A stretch of DNA of 41,867 nt from Acinetobacter sp. (lineage in GTDB: Bacteria > Pseudomonadota > Gammaproteobacteria > Pseudomonadales > Moraxellaceae), in NCBI GenBank assembly GCA_030152275.1, contig JASLHF010000168.1, positions 1-41,867 on the forward strand, given 5' to 3'. Shown piece after piece: positions 27,466 through 35,006 of this stretch. The position numbers and the translations under genes are program-made. Every line of letters starts with the position of its first letter. Position 1 is the first letter of the stretch. Under the pieces are notes generated by a model that worked only from the letters and a program-made list of their open reading frames with translations, was not told the origin of the DNA and did no database searches.

Positions 27466-27594
27466 TTATTTCTTTCCCCCAATTCCCAATAACACTGACA
27501 AGATGGCAAAACAGATGAGCATGAGAAAAAAACTTGGCCCTAACCAAATCAATAAAATGATGATACCGATACACCACAAAATTAAGGACATCAT
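27466..27594 (-). CDS. small membrane protein, 42 aa
   Basis: An unlisted small ORF: MMSLILWCIGIIILLIWLGP followed by a second hydrophobic run ending LLGIGGKK. Almost the whole product is hydrophobic with a basic tail, giving one long or two short membrane helices. GAG lies seven bases before the first ATG. Its TAA stop is one base from the ATG of the 207-aa lipoprotein gene, so the two are probably translationally coupled. It may help or partner the lipoproteins around it. Its reality is supported by the spacing, ribosome site and composition, not by a known homologue. Confidence 0.65.
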   Translation of the reverse strand: MMSLILWCIGIIILLIWLGPSFFLMLICFAILSVLLGIGGKK

Positions 27595-27619
27595 CTATAT
27601 CTCAAGCTGTTGTATTGAA

Positions 27620-27955
27620 TCAATACTGAATATTGGAACCATCAAATAATGCTGAACCTTGAATGGACAATCGGCCTGCCTCATCTTGAATCAATACCGC
27701 TTTCTCTTTTACCTCTTGACCCGTTTCTGACTCAAGATCGTAGCTACAGGCAAAGATGGGCCGCTTTTTTTCTTCAGGGAAAACGTAGCCTTCCTGACTA
27801 CACTCGATATTGGATACCGATTTAACTTTAGGGTTTAAGCTTGCGTATTGGTTGTACAAGCTCTTTATGTCCTCTTCTTTGAATGAACCTTCACCGCATC
27901 CCACTAAGAATGCTGGGACAACTAAACAGACATAGAGCAATTTATTGATTTTCAT
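27620..27955 (-). CDS. small lipoprotein of unknown function (111 aa)
   Basis: Signal peptide with lipobox LVGC (Cys 20, within VPAFLVGCGEG). The mature part is about 92 residues with two further Cys (IECSQ and FACSY, about 52 and 69) that could form a disulfide, and it looks like a small beta-rich domain (EKAVLIQDEAGRLSIQGSAL). It is third in a minus-strand run of lipoprotein genes. I do not recognise a family. The ribosome site is weak. Confidence 0.78.
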   Translation of the reverse strand: MKINKLLYVCLVVPAFLVGCGEGSFKEEDIKSLYNQYASLNPKVKSVSNIECSQEGYVFPEEKKRPIFACSYDLESETGQEVKEKAVLIQDEAGRLSIQGSALFDGSNIQY

Positions 27956-28036
27956 ATGGATTCACATATTTCTTCTAGAGCGTAAGATTGGATAGATTTT
28001 TTCCATTCTTTAATTTTTGAATGGCTTTGACTTGTC

Positions 28037-28339
28037 TTAACGATTCATACACTGTTGGTAATATTTTTCTCTAAACATTTGCTTGGTTGCATCAAAGGTT
28101 GCCAATCCACCTCGTTCATATTCAAAGGCATCATGAATGATGGGTCTAAGCTGTTCACGTAGTGCTTCATTGTTTCCAGCCAGAAAGAATGTTGCATTGG
28201 CGATTTGTCCTTGCTTCAAACGTACATCCATGACGGTTTCAGCAACATCTGCTTCTTCCTGACAGGCTTTTTCCTGTTCTGATGTACAGCCTGTCAGCAA
28301 AGCAATTGCGACGATCAGTAATAATTTATTGTTAAGCAT
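28037..28339 (-). CDS. small lipoprotein of unknown function (100 aa)
   Basis: Starts MLNNKLLLIVAIALLTGCTS, with lipobox LTGC (Cys 18). The mature part is short, charged and probably helical, with two more Cys (KACQEE and QQCMNR). Position +2 after the lipid Cys is Thr, not Asp, so transfer to the outer membrane is plausible. An AGGA lies about ten bases upstream, 9 bp after the preceding lipoprotein gene. Not recognised as a family. Confidence 0.78.
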   Translation of the reverse strand: MLNNKLLLIVAIALLTGCTSEQEKACQEEADVAETVMDVRLKQGQIANATFFLAGNNEALREQLRPIIHDAFEYERGGLATFDATKQMFREKYYQQCMNR

Positions 28340-28348
28340 GCTCTGTTC

Positions 28349-28633
28349 CTACCCTCTGCATTTACCAACGGAATAACCTCTGGCAAAGTCCAGACGTCGT
28401 ACATCGTCTTCACTGGTCACAGGCACAGTAAAGAATGGCTTACCAAATTGTTCACGGATGGTGTCATAACGACAGGCACAGGATTCTTCACTGCTTACAG
28501 CGGTTTTAATGGCTGAATTTGGATACATACACTGTTCAATATAGGCTTTACGGTCTTTGGCATCCGTAGATGAACAGGCAGATAAAACAGGTAAAAGGCA
28601 TACAGCAAGCATGCTGAATGTTTGAATTTTCAT
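28349..28633 (-). CDS. small lipoprotein of unknown function (94 aa)
   Basis: Starts MKIQTFSMLAVCLLPVLSAC, with lipobox LSAC (Cys 20). The mature part has an YIEQCMYPNSAI and SCACRYDTIREQFG pattern reminiscent of small Cys-containing periplasmic proteins with an EQC...CxC arrangement. Strong Shine-Dalgarno AGGGGAG six bases before the ATG. Its start overlaps by four bases the stop of a possible frameshifted small gene upstream. First intact gene of the lipoprotein operon. Confidence 0.78.
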   Translation of the reverse strand: MKIQTFSMLAVCLLPVLSACSSTDAKDRKAYIEQCMYPNSAIKTAVSSEESCACRYDTIREQFGKPFFTVPVTSEDDVRRLDFARGYSVGKCRG

Positions 28634-28819
28634 GAAGCTCCCCTCTGATATTGTTCTGTATTGAAATCAAAATTTAAGACACAAGGACGCATGCTCCCTA
28701 GCGAGGAAGATGTGCAGATTTGAATAAAATGAGACGAATCAATCCCATCAACTGCTTGATGAAAAGTCAGTTCTTTGAAATAGAATTCAGTACAGTAAGG
28801 GGATAATTTGAATGACCAT
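28630..28819 (-). pseudogene. possible small gene (about 62 aa) split by a one-base shift
   Basis: An ATG at 28819 has an excellent Shine-Dalgarno (AGGAG, six bases away) but its frame stops after ten codons (MVIQIIPLLY). Shifting by one base at the CCCC run (GGGG at 28799-28802) gives an open frame of protein-like composition (TEFYFKELTFHQAVDGIDSS, then FIQICTSSSLGSMRPCVLNF) that ends in a TGA overlapping the ATG of the next lipoprotein gene. This looks like a translationally coupled small gene with a recent indel, a sequencing error in the run, or a +1 frameshift site. Alternatively the ten-codon ORF is a leader peptide. Confidence 0.5.
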
Positions 28820-28843
28820 GACGGACTCCTAGATGCATAAGAA

Positions 28844-29067
28844 GTTCTGCCAAATCACTGCTATTTGATTATGGTGGCAGAACAGAAGGGGGTTAGCAGA
28901 CTGATCATCTAGTATCAGCACGCGCGAACGCGTCCCCCTCCCGTTCTACCGCAAAGGGGGACGAGAAGGTTTCGCACAAGAGTTATACTCAGGAAGAATA
29001 TAAGTACCTGATACGCTAGATGAATCGGTCTGCTAAAACCGACTGGCAATGTAGGCCAGCCTGCTAA
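28844..29067 (+). ncRNA. strongly structured element, candidate non-coding RNA or DNA origin
   Basis: About 225 bases with nested inverted repeats. (1) A 14-bp hairpin: GTTCTGCCA (28844-28852) with TGGCAGAAC (28875-28883), continued inside by AATCA with TGATT. (2) A long closing stem, 28894-28918 with 29008-29035: all 25 left-arm bases pair, with two small bulges on the right. One pair is U-G only if the plus strand is the RNA; on the minus strand it would be an A/C mismatch. (3) Inside it, GCGAA (28924-28928) with TTCGC (28971-28975), CGTCCCCCT (28931-28939) with AGGGGGACG (28955-28963), and GAGT (28980-28983) with ACTC (28987-28990). (4) CTGGC (29043-29047) with GCCAG (29055-29059). TTAGCAG occurs three times. 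I cannot assign it to a known family; an oriT or replication origin is also possible. Confidence 0.6.
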
Positions 29068-29329
29068 GAATAATAGTGAGAAGGATTTAAGTCAATTCAG
29101 ATGGTTAGGAATATGATTTGTTTTATATTTCTATATATTCGTTGATTACTTACAAGACAGCATGACTCTTATTTCTAAATTTTAATTCTATTCACAAAAT
29201 TGTTTGAATAATAAGCTTAAGGTATTCATAAAAAGAAAACTCTCATGAATCAAACCTCTTGGTATAATCGCCTAATTTAAGCTTTAAATTACATATAATT
29301 TAAAGCTTGCCCAAATCTTCATCAAATTT
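29068..29329. other. AT-rich spacer after the CBASS effector gene
   Basis: No convincing gene. Contains the inverted repeat at 29279-29308. A promoter for the leftward lipoprotein operon could lie here or within the structured element, but I cannot place it. Confidence 0.4.
29279..29308. repeat. 13-bp perfect inverted repeat downstream of the effector gene
   Basis: AAGCTTTAAATTA (29279-29291) and TAATTTAAAGCTT (29296-29308) with a CATA centre, 21 bases beyond the effector stop. It lacks a T tract on either strand, so it may be a weak terminator, an mRNA-stabilising hairpin or a protein site. Confidence 0.6.
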
Positions 29330-30844
29330 TTATATATTACGCCATCCAAATTGAACATAATCCCTTGTCACAATAGCAGCTGCAACTGATGCAACACTAT
29401 GGAATGTATTATCCTTTGAACTATCTCCGTAATCGCTGATACCCCTAATAACTAACGCAGGCACATTTTGTTTTTGGCATGCATCAATGACGCCATAAGC
29501 CTCCATTTCAGCAACACAAGCTTTATCATGGATTTCTCCAATCTTGTCAAAGAATTTGCTATCACGAATTAATAACTCCCCTGATGCTATTGTCGCTTGA
29601 GAAACCACTAGTTTTGTAGCAACTTCCCCCGCATCAGACTTATCTGGAATAATAAATTCTAAAGCTGTGGCATGCTGTTGAAGTCTATTTTCTAAAGATC
29701 TTGAAGAAAAATAAGTCGTTAAATTTTGCTGTGTTTTTAAATTTGGACGGTGTATTTCTGGTCGTGGAGCCAAACCTCCATCTAGTGCTACTGCACCTTC
29801 ATAGTAGATAACTCTTTCTGAGATAATCACCTCTCCCAGAGTCATTTTTCCACGCATTCCAGCAGCGATTCCCATCATAAATACTTTTTTAGGCTGAAGT
29901 TCAGATAATAGTTGGCTAGTAATAGAAGATGCCGTCACATTTCCAGCACTTCCTAAACATGAGACAACACACAATATTTCTTCATTATTTCGTTTCAATC
30001 CAATTGACCATAAATGTATTCCATTTTTGGATATTTGGGGTTGAAGCTCATCACTTATCCCAAATGCAGATTTAGCTGCAGAAAGTTCAATAGGCAAAGC
30101 CGTAAGAATCAAAACATCAGGAGTTCGAGCTGCATGCTTGAATTCACGCTCGGTTTGAAATATTTGGATTGCCTTTTTAGCTAATTCATCCAAACCAAAA
30201 ATAGGCTCTTGCAAAGATAACGTATCCAAAATGCCCTTCACTTGATTCCCTGTATTAGGGAACATTGAAAGAGGGTCTAGTTGAAAACTTTTGAGTAAAC
30301 CTAATGCACCAGTTCCATCTTCACAGATTCCCCCTAACTTTAAATCAAATGGCAAAATCGGTCGTTTTTGCTTTGACATTTTACGTGCTCTATCAGAAAC
30401 ACCTTTACCACCACCAAGTGCCACCATTGCAGTAGCAACTTCTACCTGCTCATCTCCAATATTTCCACCAGTAACTAGTTCATCTGGAACTTTAATAATA
30501 TCAGCATAATTTGATGCTTTTAGACGTCGAATTTTCGAACGCATTTCTATTGTCATCTTCTCGCTCATAGCTAAGTCAGATGTAATAATTTTTAATTGCT
30601 GCAAAGGTAAATAACTAGAACATAACTTCTCAAACTCATCTACTACAGTCCAATCGAAAATTAAGGCATCATTATTTTCGTTAACTGGATTTCCTGCGAG
30701 ATAAACAACTAAACCACCTTTTGCATCAATAATAGCTTTCGTTAGTGCACGAATAAACCCATGAGCACGATCAATTTCCGTCTTATCTGTGTATTTTGAA
30801 ATACTACCTGTAATCAATATAAATTCATTTTCTATGTTTAACAT
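29330..30844 (-). CDS. CBASS-associated effector with nucleoside phosphorylase domain (Cap17-like)
   Basis: 504 aa from ATG 30844; a TTG five codons upstream is less likely. The C-terminal half (about 245-504) is a purine nucleoside phosphorylase/MTA-SAH nucleosidase fold: VLILTALPIELSAAKSAFGI, MMGIAAGMRGKMTLGEVIIS, VAEMEAYGVIDACQ and the catalytic-region VIRGISDYGDSS. Such domains in CBASS, Detocs and related systems cleave ATP and kill infected cells. The N-terminal ~235 residues resemble a SLOG nucleotide-sensor fold (ILITGSISKYT, MVALGGGKGVSDRARKM then KRPILPFDLKLGG) and probably bind the cyclic nucleotide. It lies 44 bp after capW, on the strand opposite cdnC. The nucleosidase fold is firm; the sensor assignment and ATP as substrate are inference. 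Confidence 0.82.
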   Translation of the reverse strand: MLNIENEFILITGSISKYTDKTEIDRAHGFIRALTKAIIDAKGGLVVYLAGNPVNENNDALIFDWTVVDEFEKLCSSYLPLQQLKIITSDLAMSEKMTIEMRSKIRRLKASNYADIIKVPDELVTGGNIGDEQVEVATAMVALGGGKGVSDRARKMSKQKRPILPFDLKLGGICEDGTGALGLLKSFQLDPLSMFPNTGNQVKGILDTLSLQEPIFGLDELAKKAIQIFQTEREFKHAARTPDVLILTALPIELSAAKSAFGISDELQPQISKNGIHLWSIGLKRNNEEILCVVSCLGSAGNVTASSITSQLLSELQPKKVFMMGIAAGMRGKMTLGEVIISERVIYYEGAVALDGGLAPRPEIHRPNLKTQQNLTTYFSSRSLENRLQQHATALEFIIPDKSDAGEVATKLVVSQATIASGELLIRDSKFFDKIGEIHDKACVAEMEAYGVIDACQKQNVPALVIRGISDYGDSSKDNTFHSVASVAAAIVTRDYVQFGWRNI

Positions 30845-30888
30845 TATAAGCTTGTCCAATTATTCACATATTGAATGGATTAGGGTTA

Positions 30889-31785
30889 CTAAATGACTAA
30901 ATTAGTAATTTCATCTTTATTTTTAATTGCAAGTTGAATTACCTCTGGACGTTGAGTTGCTTGATCATCTTTGAGATTGAGCTGGTATAGTAAGTAAAGT
31001 AACAATGCTTGACGACATTTCACATGTATCTCTCCATCTTCCATCGAATAGTCACTTTCAATTAAATGTCGTTGAGCGATACTTAGACTAGGATGGGGAA
31101 TCAGAATGATATTAACAATGTTGTTCCACTCAACGTCTAAAGATGCTCTATCTTGATCTAGACCTGTACATTTAGCATGTTTAATACGTGACAGAGAAAA
31201 GTCTCTAAATGCCATTCGTTTATGACAATAAGCCCTAACATGCCAACGATTTCCATCGTGTACTAAAGCATGTGGCGTCAACTTTCGATTAGATCCATTA
31301 GGATCAGTCATTGATAAATAACTTACCTCCACTGACTCTGTTTCTCGTATTGCTTTTAATATTTCCTCTACTATTTTTGAATTAAGCCTGCGCCCAAGCT
31401 TTGGTACACCAGCAATAGGTGGTTGCCAACCTAAGAAATTCCCATAAGCAACTTCTGGTTGAATAATGATTCTCATCAAGTCTTCAAGATAATGCTCAAG
31501 TGAGCTACTTTCGTATATTGACTGATAAGAATGTGTCGCCTTATACACTCTTCCTCGTGTGTCATACTCAAGATTATTTGGTGCTAATTTCGTATATTCA
31601 GTTATATCTAAAGAAGCTTGTGGGATCGATATTCCAAAGAAATCAGTCAAGTTACTACGATTAATATGCCCATCCCATCGCAATCTGTAGTCAATAAATT
31701 CTAAGCGACGCTCTTGCCCCCACCGTACATTATGCTGACTTTTACCAATGTTTGGGTCATTTTCTAATTTTGACTTTTCTCTCAT
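30889..31785 (-). CDS. capW: WYL-domain transcriptional repressor CapW
   Basis: 298 aa with an N-terminal winged helix-turn-helix (about 20-75, RRLEFIDYRLRWDGHINRSN then LTDFFGISIPQASLDITEY), a linker, a WYL domain (about 135-205, with VSYLSMTDPNG, THALVHDG-type and RWHVRAYCHKRMAFRDFSLS) and a C-terminal extension. This is the CapW/BrxR architecture, dimeric repressors of CBASS and BREX operons thought to release DNA on infection or damage. GAGG sits six bases before the ATG. It is divergent from cdnC across 164 bp and leads the effector gene, so it could repress both the effector and the sensor operon. Confidence 0.9.
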   Translation of the reverse strand: MREKSKLENDPNIGKSQHNVRWGQERRLEFIDYRLRWDGHINRSNLTDFFGISIPQASLDITEYTKLAPNNLEYDTRGRVYKATHSYQSIYESSSLEHYLEDLMRIIIQPEVAYGNFLGWQPPIAGVPKLGRRLNSKIVEEILKAIRETESVEVSYLSMTDPNGSNRKLTPHALVHDGNRWHVRAYCHKRMAFRDFSLSRIKHAKCTGLDQDRASLDVEWNNIVNIILIPHPSLSIAQRHLIESDYSMEDGEIHVKCRQALLLYLLYQLNLKDDQATQRPEVIQLAIKNKDEITNLVI

Positions 31786-31819
31786 ACTGACCTCAAATAG
31801 TGCATATAAAAACTAGACA

Positions 31820-31851
31820 CGTATAAAAACTATGCGTATATTAATCATACG
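31820..31851. promoter_or_regulatory. candidate CapW operator between capW and cdnC
   Basis: CGTAT (31835-31839) and ATACG (31847-31851) form an inverted repeat with a 7-base centre. A further direct CGTAT lies at 31820-31824, 15 bp away. The cluster is in the middle of the divergent promoter region, where a dimeric CapW would control both directions. Confidence 0.45.
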
Positions 31852-31949
31852 ATATAAAACCAACAGGTGCAATTTTCCTTACGCTGTTTAATAGAAATTT
31901 TAGGGAAATTGAAATCTAAAAACTCAAACTATTCAGAGGGAAAAGGCTA

Positions 31950-32894
31950 ATGCCACTCACTAACAAAGAAATAAGATATTACGATAGTAATGTGCTACGT
32001 TTACCCAAGGATAAACGTGAAACATATAATGCGCAGGTTGATAGACTAATTTCAGCATTGCGCGAAAGTCTTAAAAAGCAAGACAAAATTACGATTAAAC
32101 GCGTAGTAAAAGCAGGCTCATTTGCAAAACACACCATTCTTCGTAAAACAATAGAGGATTCGGTTGATGTTGATGTTGTCTTTTATATAAATGGTAAAAA
32201 TGCCGATGAGGAAACATTCTCAACCTTAAGTGATAAAATATACGAGGCACTAGTTAAAATCTATCCTACCAAGGCTGTAGAAGACTTTGTACTTCAGCGT
32301 AAAGCAGCAACTGTCTCTTTTGTTGGTAGTGGAATTGATGTCGATATTGTTCCTGTAATTGAAAACATAAATAAAGAAGGGTATGGCTGGCAATTTGACC
32401 GTATCGATGGTTCGAAGACAGAAACTTGCGCTCCTTGCCAAGTAAAATTTGTTAGGGATCGCAAAGATCAAGATCCAGACTTTCGTACTCTAGTTCGTTT
32501 AGCTAAGCGTTGGCGCACTAAAACAGAATGCCCTTTAAAGTCCTTTCAACTTGAATTAATCATGGCACACGTTTTGAAATTAAATGGCCGTGAAGAAACC
32601 ATTGAGAAACGGTTTAAGGATTTTCTACTCTATATTGCAAATTCTGGATTAAAAGAGGTAATTTCATTTCCAGAAAATAAAACAGTGGCTACATTTTCCG
32701 ACCCAGTTGTAATTCTTGACCCTGTGTGTGATTCAAACAATGTTGCAAGTCGCATCACTGAAAGTGAACGCTTAGAAATTGTTAAAATTGCTGATGAATC
32801 ATGGGCTATTGCATACCATGCCTCTAAAGAGGGAGATATTAGTATTTGGCAGGAGCTTTTTGGACGTGGCTTTAAAGTAGAGGATGCAGCATGA
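31950..32894 (+). CDS. cdnC: CD-NTase, CBASS cyclic oligonucleotide synthase (clade C-like)
   Basis: Sensor enzyme that makes a cyclic nucleotide signal after phage infection. The 314-aa protein has the nucleotidyltransferase signature G56-S57 in KAGSFAKHT, metal-binding D73 and D75 in DSVDVDVVFYI, and the third acidic strand near D132 in SGIDVDIVPV. The order and flanking sequence follow E. coli MS115-1 CdnC, which makes cyclic triadenylate. The C-terminal helical part ends YHASKEGDISIWQELFGRGF. AAGG precedes the ATG, which is divergent from capW. Its stop overlaps the cap7 start (ATGA), so the partner proteins are co-translated. The product nucleotide here is inferred, not shown. Confidence 0.92.
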   Translation: MPLTNKEIRYYDSNVLRLPKDKRETYNAQVDRLISALRESLKKQDKITIKRVVKAGSFAKHTILRKTIEDSVDVDVVFYINGKNADEETFSTLSDKIYEALVKIYPTKAVEDFVLQRKAATVSFVGSGIDVDIVPVIENINKEGYGWQFDRIDGSKTETCAPCQVKFVRDRKDQDPDFRTLVRLAKRWRTKTECPLKSFQLELIMAHVLKLNGREETIEKRFKDFLLYIANSGLKEVISFPENKTVATFSDPVVILDPVCDSNNVASRITESERLEIVKIADESWAIAYHASKEGDISIWQELFGRGFKVEDAA

Positions 32895-33379
32895 GTTATA
32901 GCACTACACATTCTAGTACCTATACAACCACAGATATTGAAGCTGTAATGCGTCGGCTCTCGGCTGATCTTGAAATGATTGCTGCAAGTACTGCGGCTGT
33001 ATCGGAGGAACATGCCCGCAAATGGGCTCATGATATAGAAGTACTAGCGAAAAATGATTATCTTCACTTCGTTGATTTGACCCTTTTACACAATAATCGT
33101 GAACTTAAGGCCACTCGATTTTATGTTGATGAATCAGGAGACTTAACTAATGATCGTCCCGGAAATGCACGTTGGCCCAAAGTTGATGGCGCTGAACTTC
33201 GTATTACGCTAAATCATAAGAGCAGCTATGATCAAACTGCCCGTGAAAAAATTGCAGGAAAACTGAAGTTTTCTTGGACAAAGTCATATTCTGATATTAG
33301 CCATTCAAGCCTTACCCAGACTAATGGTCGTGAGTACTCTAGTAATGGTTACGGAATTCAACGCAAGGATTATAACTAA
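32891..33379 (+). CDS. cap7: bacterial HORMA domain protein (Cap7)
   Basis: 162 aa, a HORMA-domain regulator that binds a peptide cue and activates the CD-NTase. It resembles E. coli MS115-1 Cap7 in length and plan: an N-terminal SYSTTHSSTYTTTDIEAVMR, a helix RLSADLEMIAAS, then VDLTLLHNNRELKATRFYVD, LTNDRPGNARWP and a C-terminal GREYSSNGYGIQRKDYN. That tail may be the safety-belt part. HORMA sequences are poorly conserved, so the call leans on position between cdnC and the TRIP13 gene and on these similarities. It overlaps cdnC by four bases and cap6 by one (TAATG). Only one HORMA gene is present; some type III systems have two. Confidence 0.85.
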   Translation: MSYSTTHSSTYTTTDIEAVMRRLSADLEMIAASTAAVSEEHARKWAHDIEVLAKNDYLHFVDLTLLHNNRELKATRFYVDESGDLTNDRPGNARWPKVDGAELRITLNHKSSYDQTAREKIAGKLKFSWTKSYSDISHSSLTQTNGREYSSNGYGIQRKDYN

Positions 33380-34275
33380 TGAGCAAAACGAATATTTTTG
33401 ATGCAGCAATTGACTTACCATCACGAGAATTGTCAGACCGTGAAAATGTACTATTAGGGTTTGAACGACGTTACGAACAAATTCATAATCAATTACAATT
33501 GTTATTGAATCAAACTCAATTAGCATCATGGAGTAACACGCATCATAAATCAGTATTACCTGTATGTAATTTAGTTTCTGATCAATATCCTCTAATTATC
33601 TTTCATGGTGATGTAGGGACTGGTAAGACAGCTACAGCAGAATGTATTGCGAATCGTATTGTTCGGGAATCTAAAACAGAAGATTCAGTATTATTTAAAT
33701 TAAGTAATCGTGTTCGAGGTTCAGGGAAAGTTGGTGAAATGGGCACCCTTTTAACTCAAGCATGGGCTGAACTAATGAATGCGGCTGGAAAAAATCGCAG
33801 AGCTATCTTAATTATTGACGAAGGGGACTCAATTGCCGCATCACGCACTCAAAGTCAAAGCCATCATGAAGATAAAGTAGCTGTTAACACACTTATTCAA
33901 GGGGTAGATGAGTTACGCAAATATGGCGGCCGAGTTGTAGTTATCCTCTGTACAAATCGACTCTCGATTCTAGATCCAGCTCTTCGTCGACGCGCAGCAA
34001 TAATTGAAGAGTTTTCTCGCCCAGACTCCATTGAACGTAAAGCCCTTTTTACTATGGATCTTAATGGCATGAATCTAACAGATAATCAGCTTGATGCATT
34101 AGCAGACGCCACAGGAACAAAGGATGAACAACCAAGTTGGACATATTCAGACATTAGAACGAGACTTTATCCAACTGCATTAGCTAAAGCTTTCCCTAAT
34201 CGCGCATTGAGTTTTGAAGACATTACTGAATCCATACTTGCAATGAACCCATCTCCAATTATGGAAGATAAATAA
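33379..34275 (+). CDS. cap6: TRIP13-like AAA+ ATPase (Cap6)
   Basis: 298 aa, a HORMA remodeller that opens Cap7 and shuts the response off. Walker A is G77-DVGTGKT (77-84), Walker B is ILIIDEGDS with D147-E148, sensor 1 is VVILCTN, and the arginine-finger region is LDPALRRRA. An N-terminal ~60-residue segment replaces a full substrate-binding domain, as in bacterial Cap6. It is translationally coupled to cap7. Together with cdnC and cap7 this defines a type III CBASS core, complete and without visible lesions. Confidence 0.92.
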   Translation: MSKTNIFDAAIDLPSRELSDRENVLLGFERRYEQIHNQLQLLLNQTQLASWSNTHHKSVLPVCNLVSDQYPLIIFHGDVGTGKTATAECIANRIVRESKTEDSVLFKLSNRVRGSGKVGEMGTLLTQAWAELMNAAGKNRRAILIIDEGDSIAASRTQSQSHHEDKVAVNTLIQGVDELRKYGGRVVVILCTNRLSILDPALRRRAAIIEEFSRPDSIERKALFTMDLNGMNLTDNQLDALADATGTKDEQPSWTYSDIRTRLYPTALAKAFPNRALSFEDITESILAMNPSPIMEDK

Positions 34276-34352
34276 TTACACAAAATTCAAAATTACTTTC
34301 GAATAAACAAGGATGTTTATTGAAAGAATAATGCGATCTAACTGGAGATACT

Positions 34353-34910
34353 ATGAAAGTTGAAAAAGAGATTTTTGTTTCCGTTGATATTGAAGCATCT
34401 GGTCCAATACCCGGAGAATATAGCATGTTATCAATTGGAGCTTGTGTTTCTTCCAGTCCATCTAGACAATTTTCATGTTATATAAAACCAATTTCCGATA
34501 AATATATTCTTGAAGCATTAGAAGTAACGGGATTATCTCTAGAAAATCTTACCAATGATGGTTTAGAACCAATTGAAGCCATGAATCAATTCAAGAGTTG
34601 GATTGATACTATAATAAAAGCGGAAGGCTCTGAAAAAATTGTTTTTATTGGTTTTAATGCTCCTTTTGACTGGAGCTTTGTGAATTATTATTTTCATAAA
34701 TTTTTAGGAGAAAATCCTTTTGGTATTGCTGCACTAGATATTAAATCAATGTATTTTGGTACAGCCATACGAACTTGGAAATCTACTCGGTCAAGTGAAA
34801 TTGAAAAAGTTGTAAACCCAAAAACTAGTGGAAATCATAATGCTTTAACTGATGCTATATACCAAGCCGAGTTATTTGAATTGATTAGAGAAAAGCTGAT
34901 TAATAAATAG
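34353..34910 (+). CDS. DEDDh 3'-5' exonuclease, CBASS ancillary (Cap18-like)
   Basis: 185-aa RNase T/DnaQ-fold exonuclease. Exo I is SVDIEASGP with D12 and E14, Exo II is in GFNAPFDWSFVNYYFH, and Exo III is the HxAxxD-type HNALTDA, so it belongs to the DEDDh group with all catalytic residues present. It follows cap6 by 77 bp on the same strand. 3'-5' exonucleases occur as accessory genes in some CBASS loci under the name Cap18; I use that name by likeness and position. The role (damaging phage nucleic acid, or removing signal or RNA) is unknown. Confidence 0.82.
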   Translation: MKVEKEIFVSVDIEASGPIPGEYSMLSIGACVSSSPSRQFSCYIKPISDKYILEALEVTGLSLENLTNDGLEPIEAMNQFKSWIDTIIKAEGSEKIVFIGFNAPFDWSFVNYYFHKFLGENPFGIAALDIKSMYFGTAIRTWKSTRSSEIEKVVNPKTSGNHNALTDAIYQAELFELIREKLINK

Positions 34911-35006
34911 TTTTAGCTCGATATATACTTCTATGTAAATGTTTATATTTTCTAGATCTGAAAAGATAAATATCAGTTATTGTGAAAAATTTAGGATGTC
35001 TGAAGT

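Noticed and set aside
28894..29035. Inverted repeats as a small transposable element (MITE)
   Set aside because: No target-site duplication flanks the repeats, the arms hold bulges, and the interior is itself folded, which fits an RNA or origin better.
28844..29067. Structured region as a retron RNA or tracrRNA
   Set aside because: No reverse transcriptase or Cas gene lies in the window, and no CRISPR repeats were seen anywhere.
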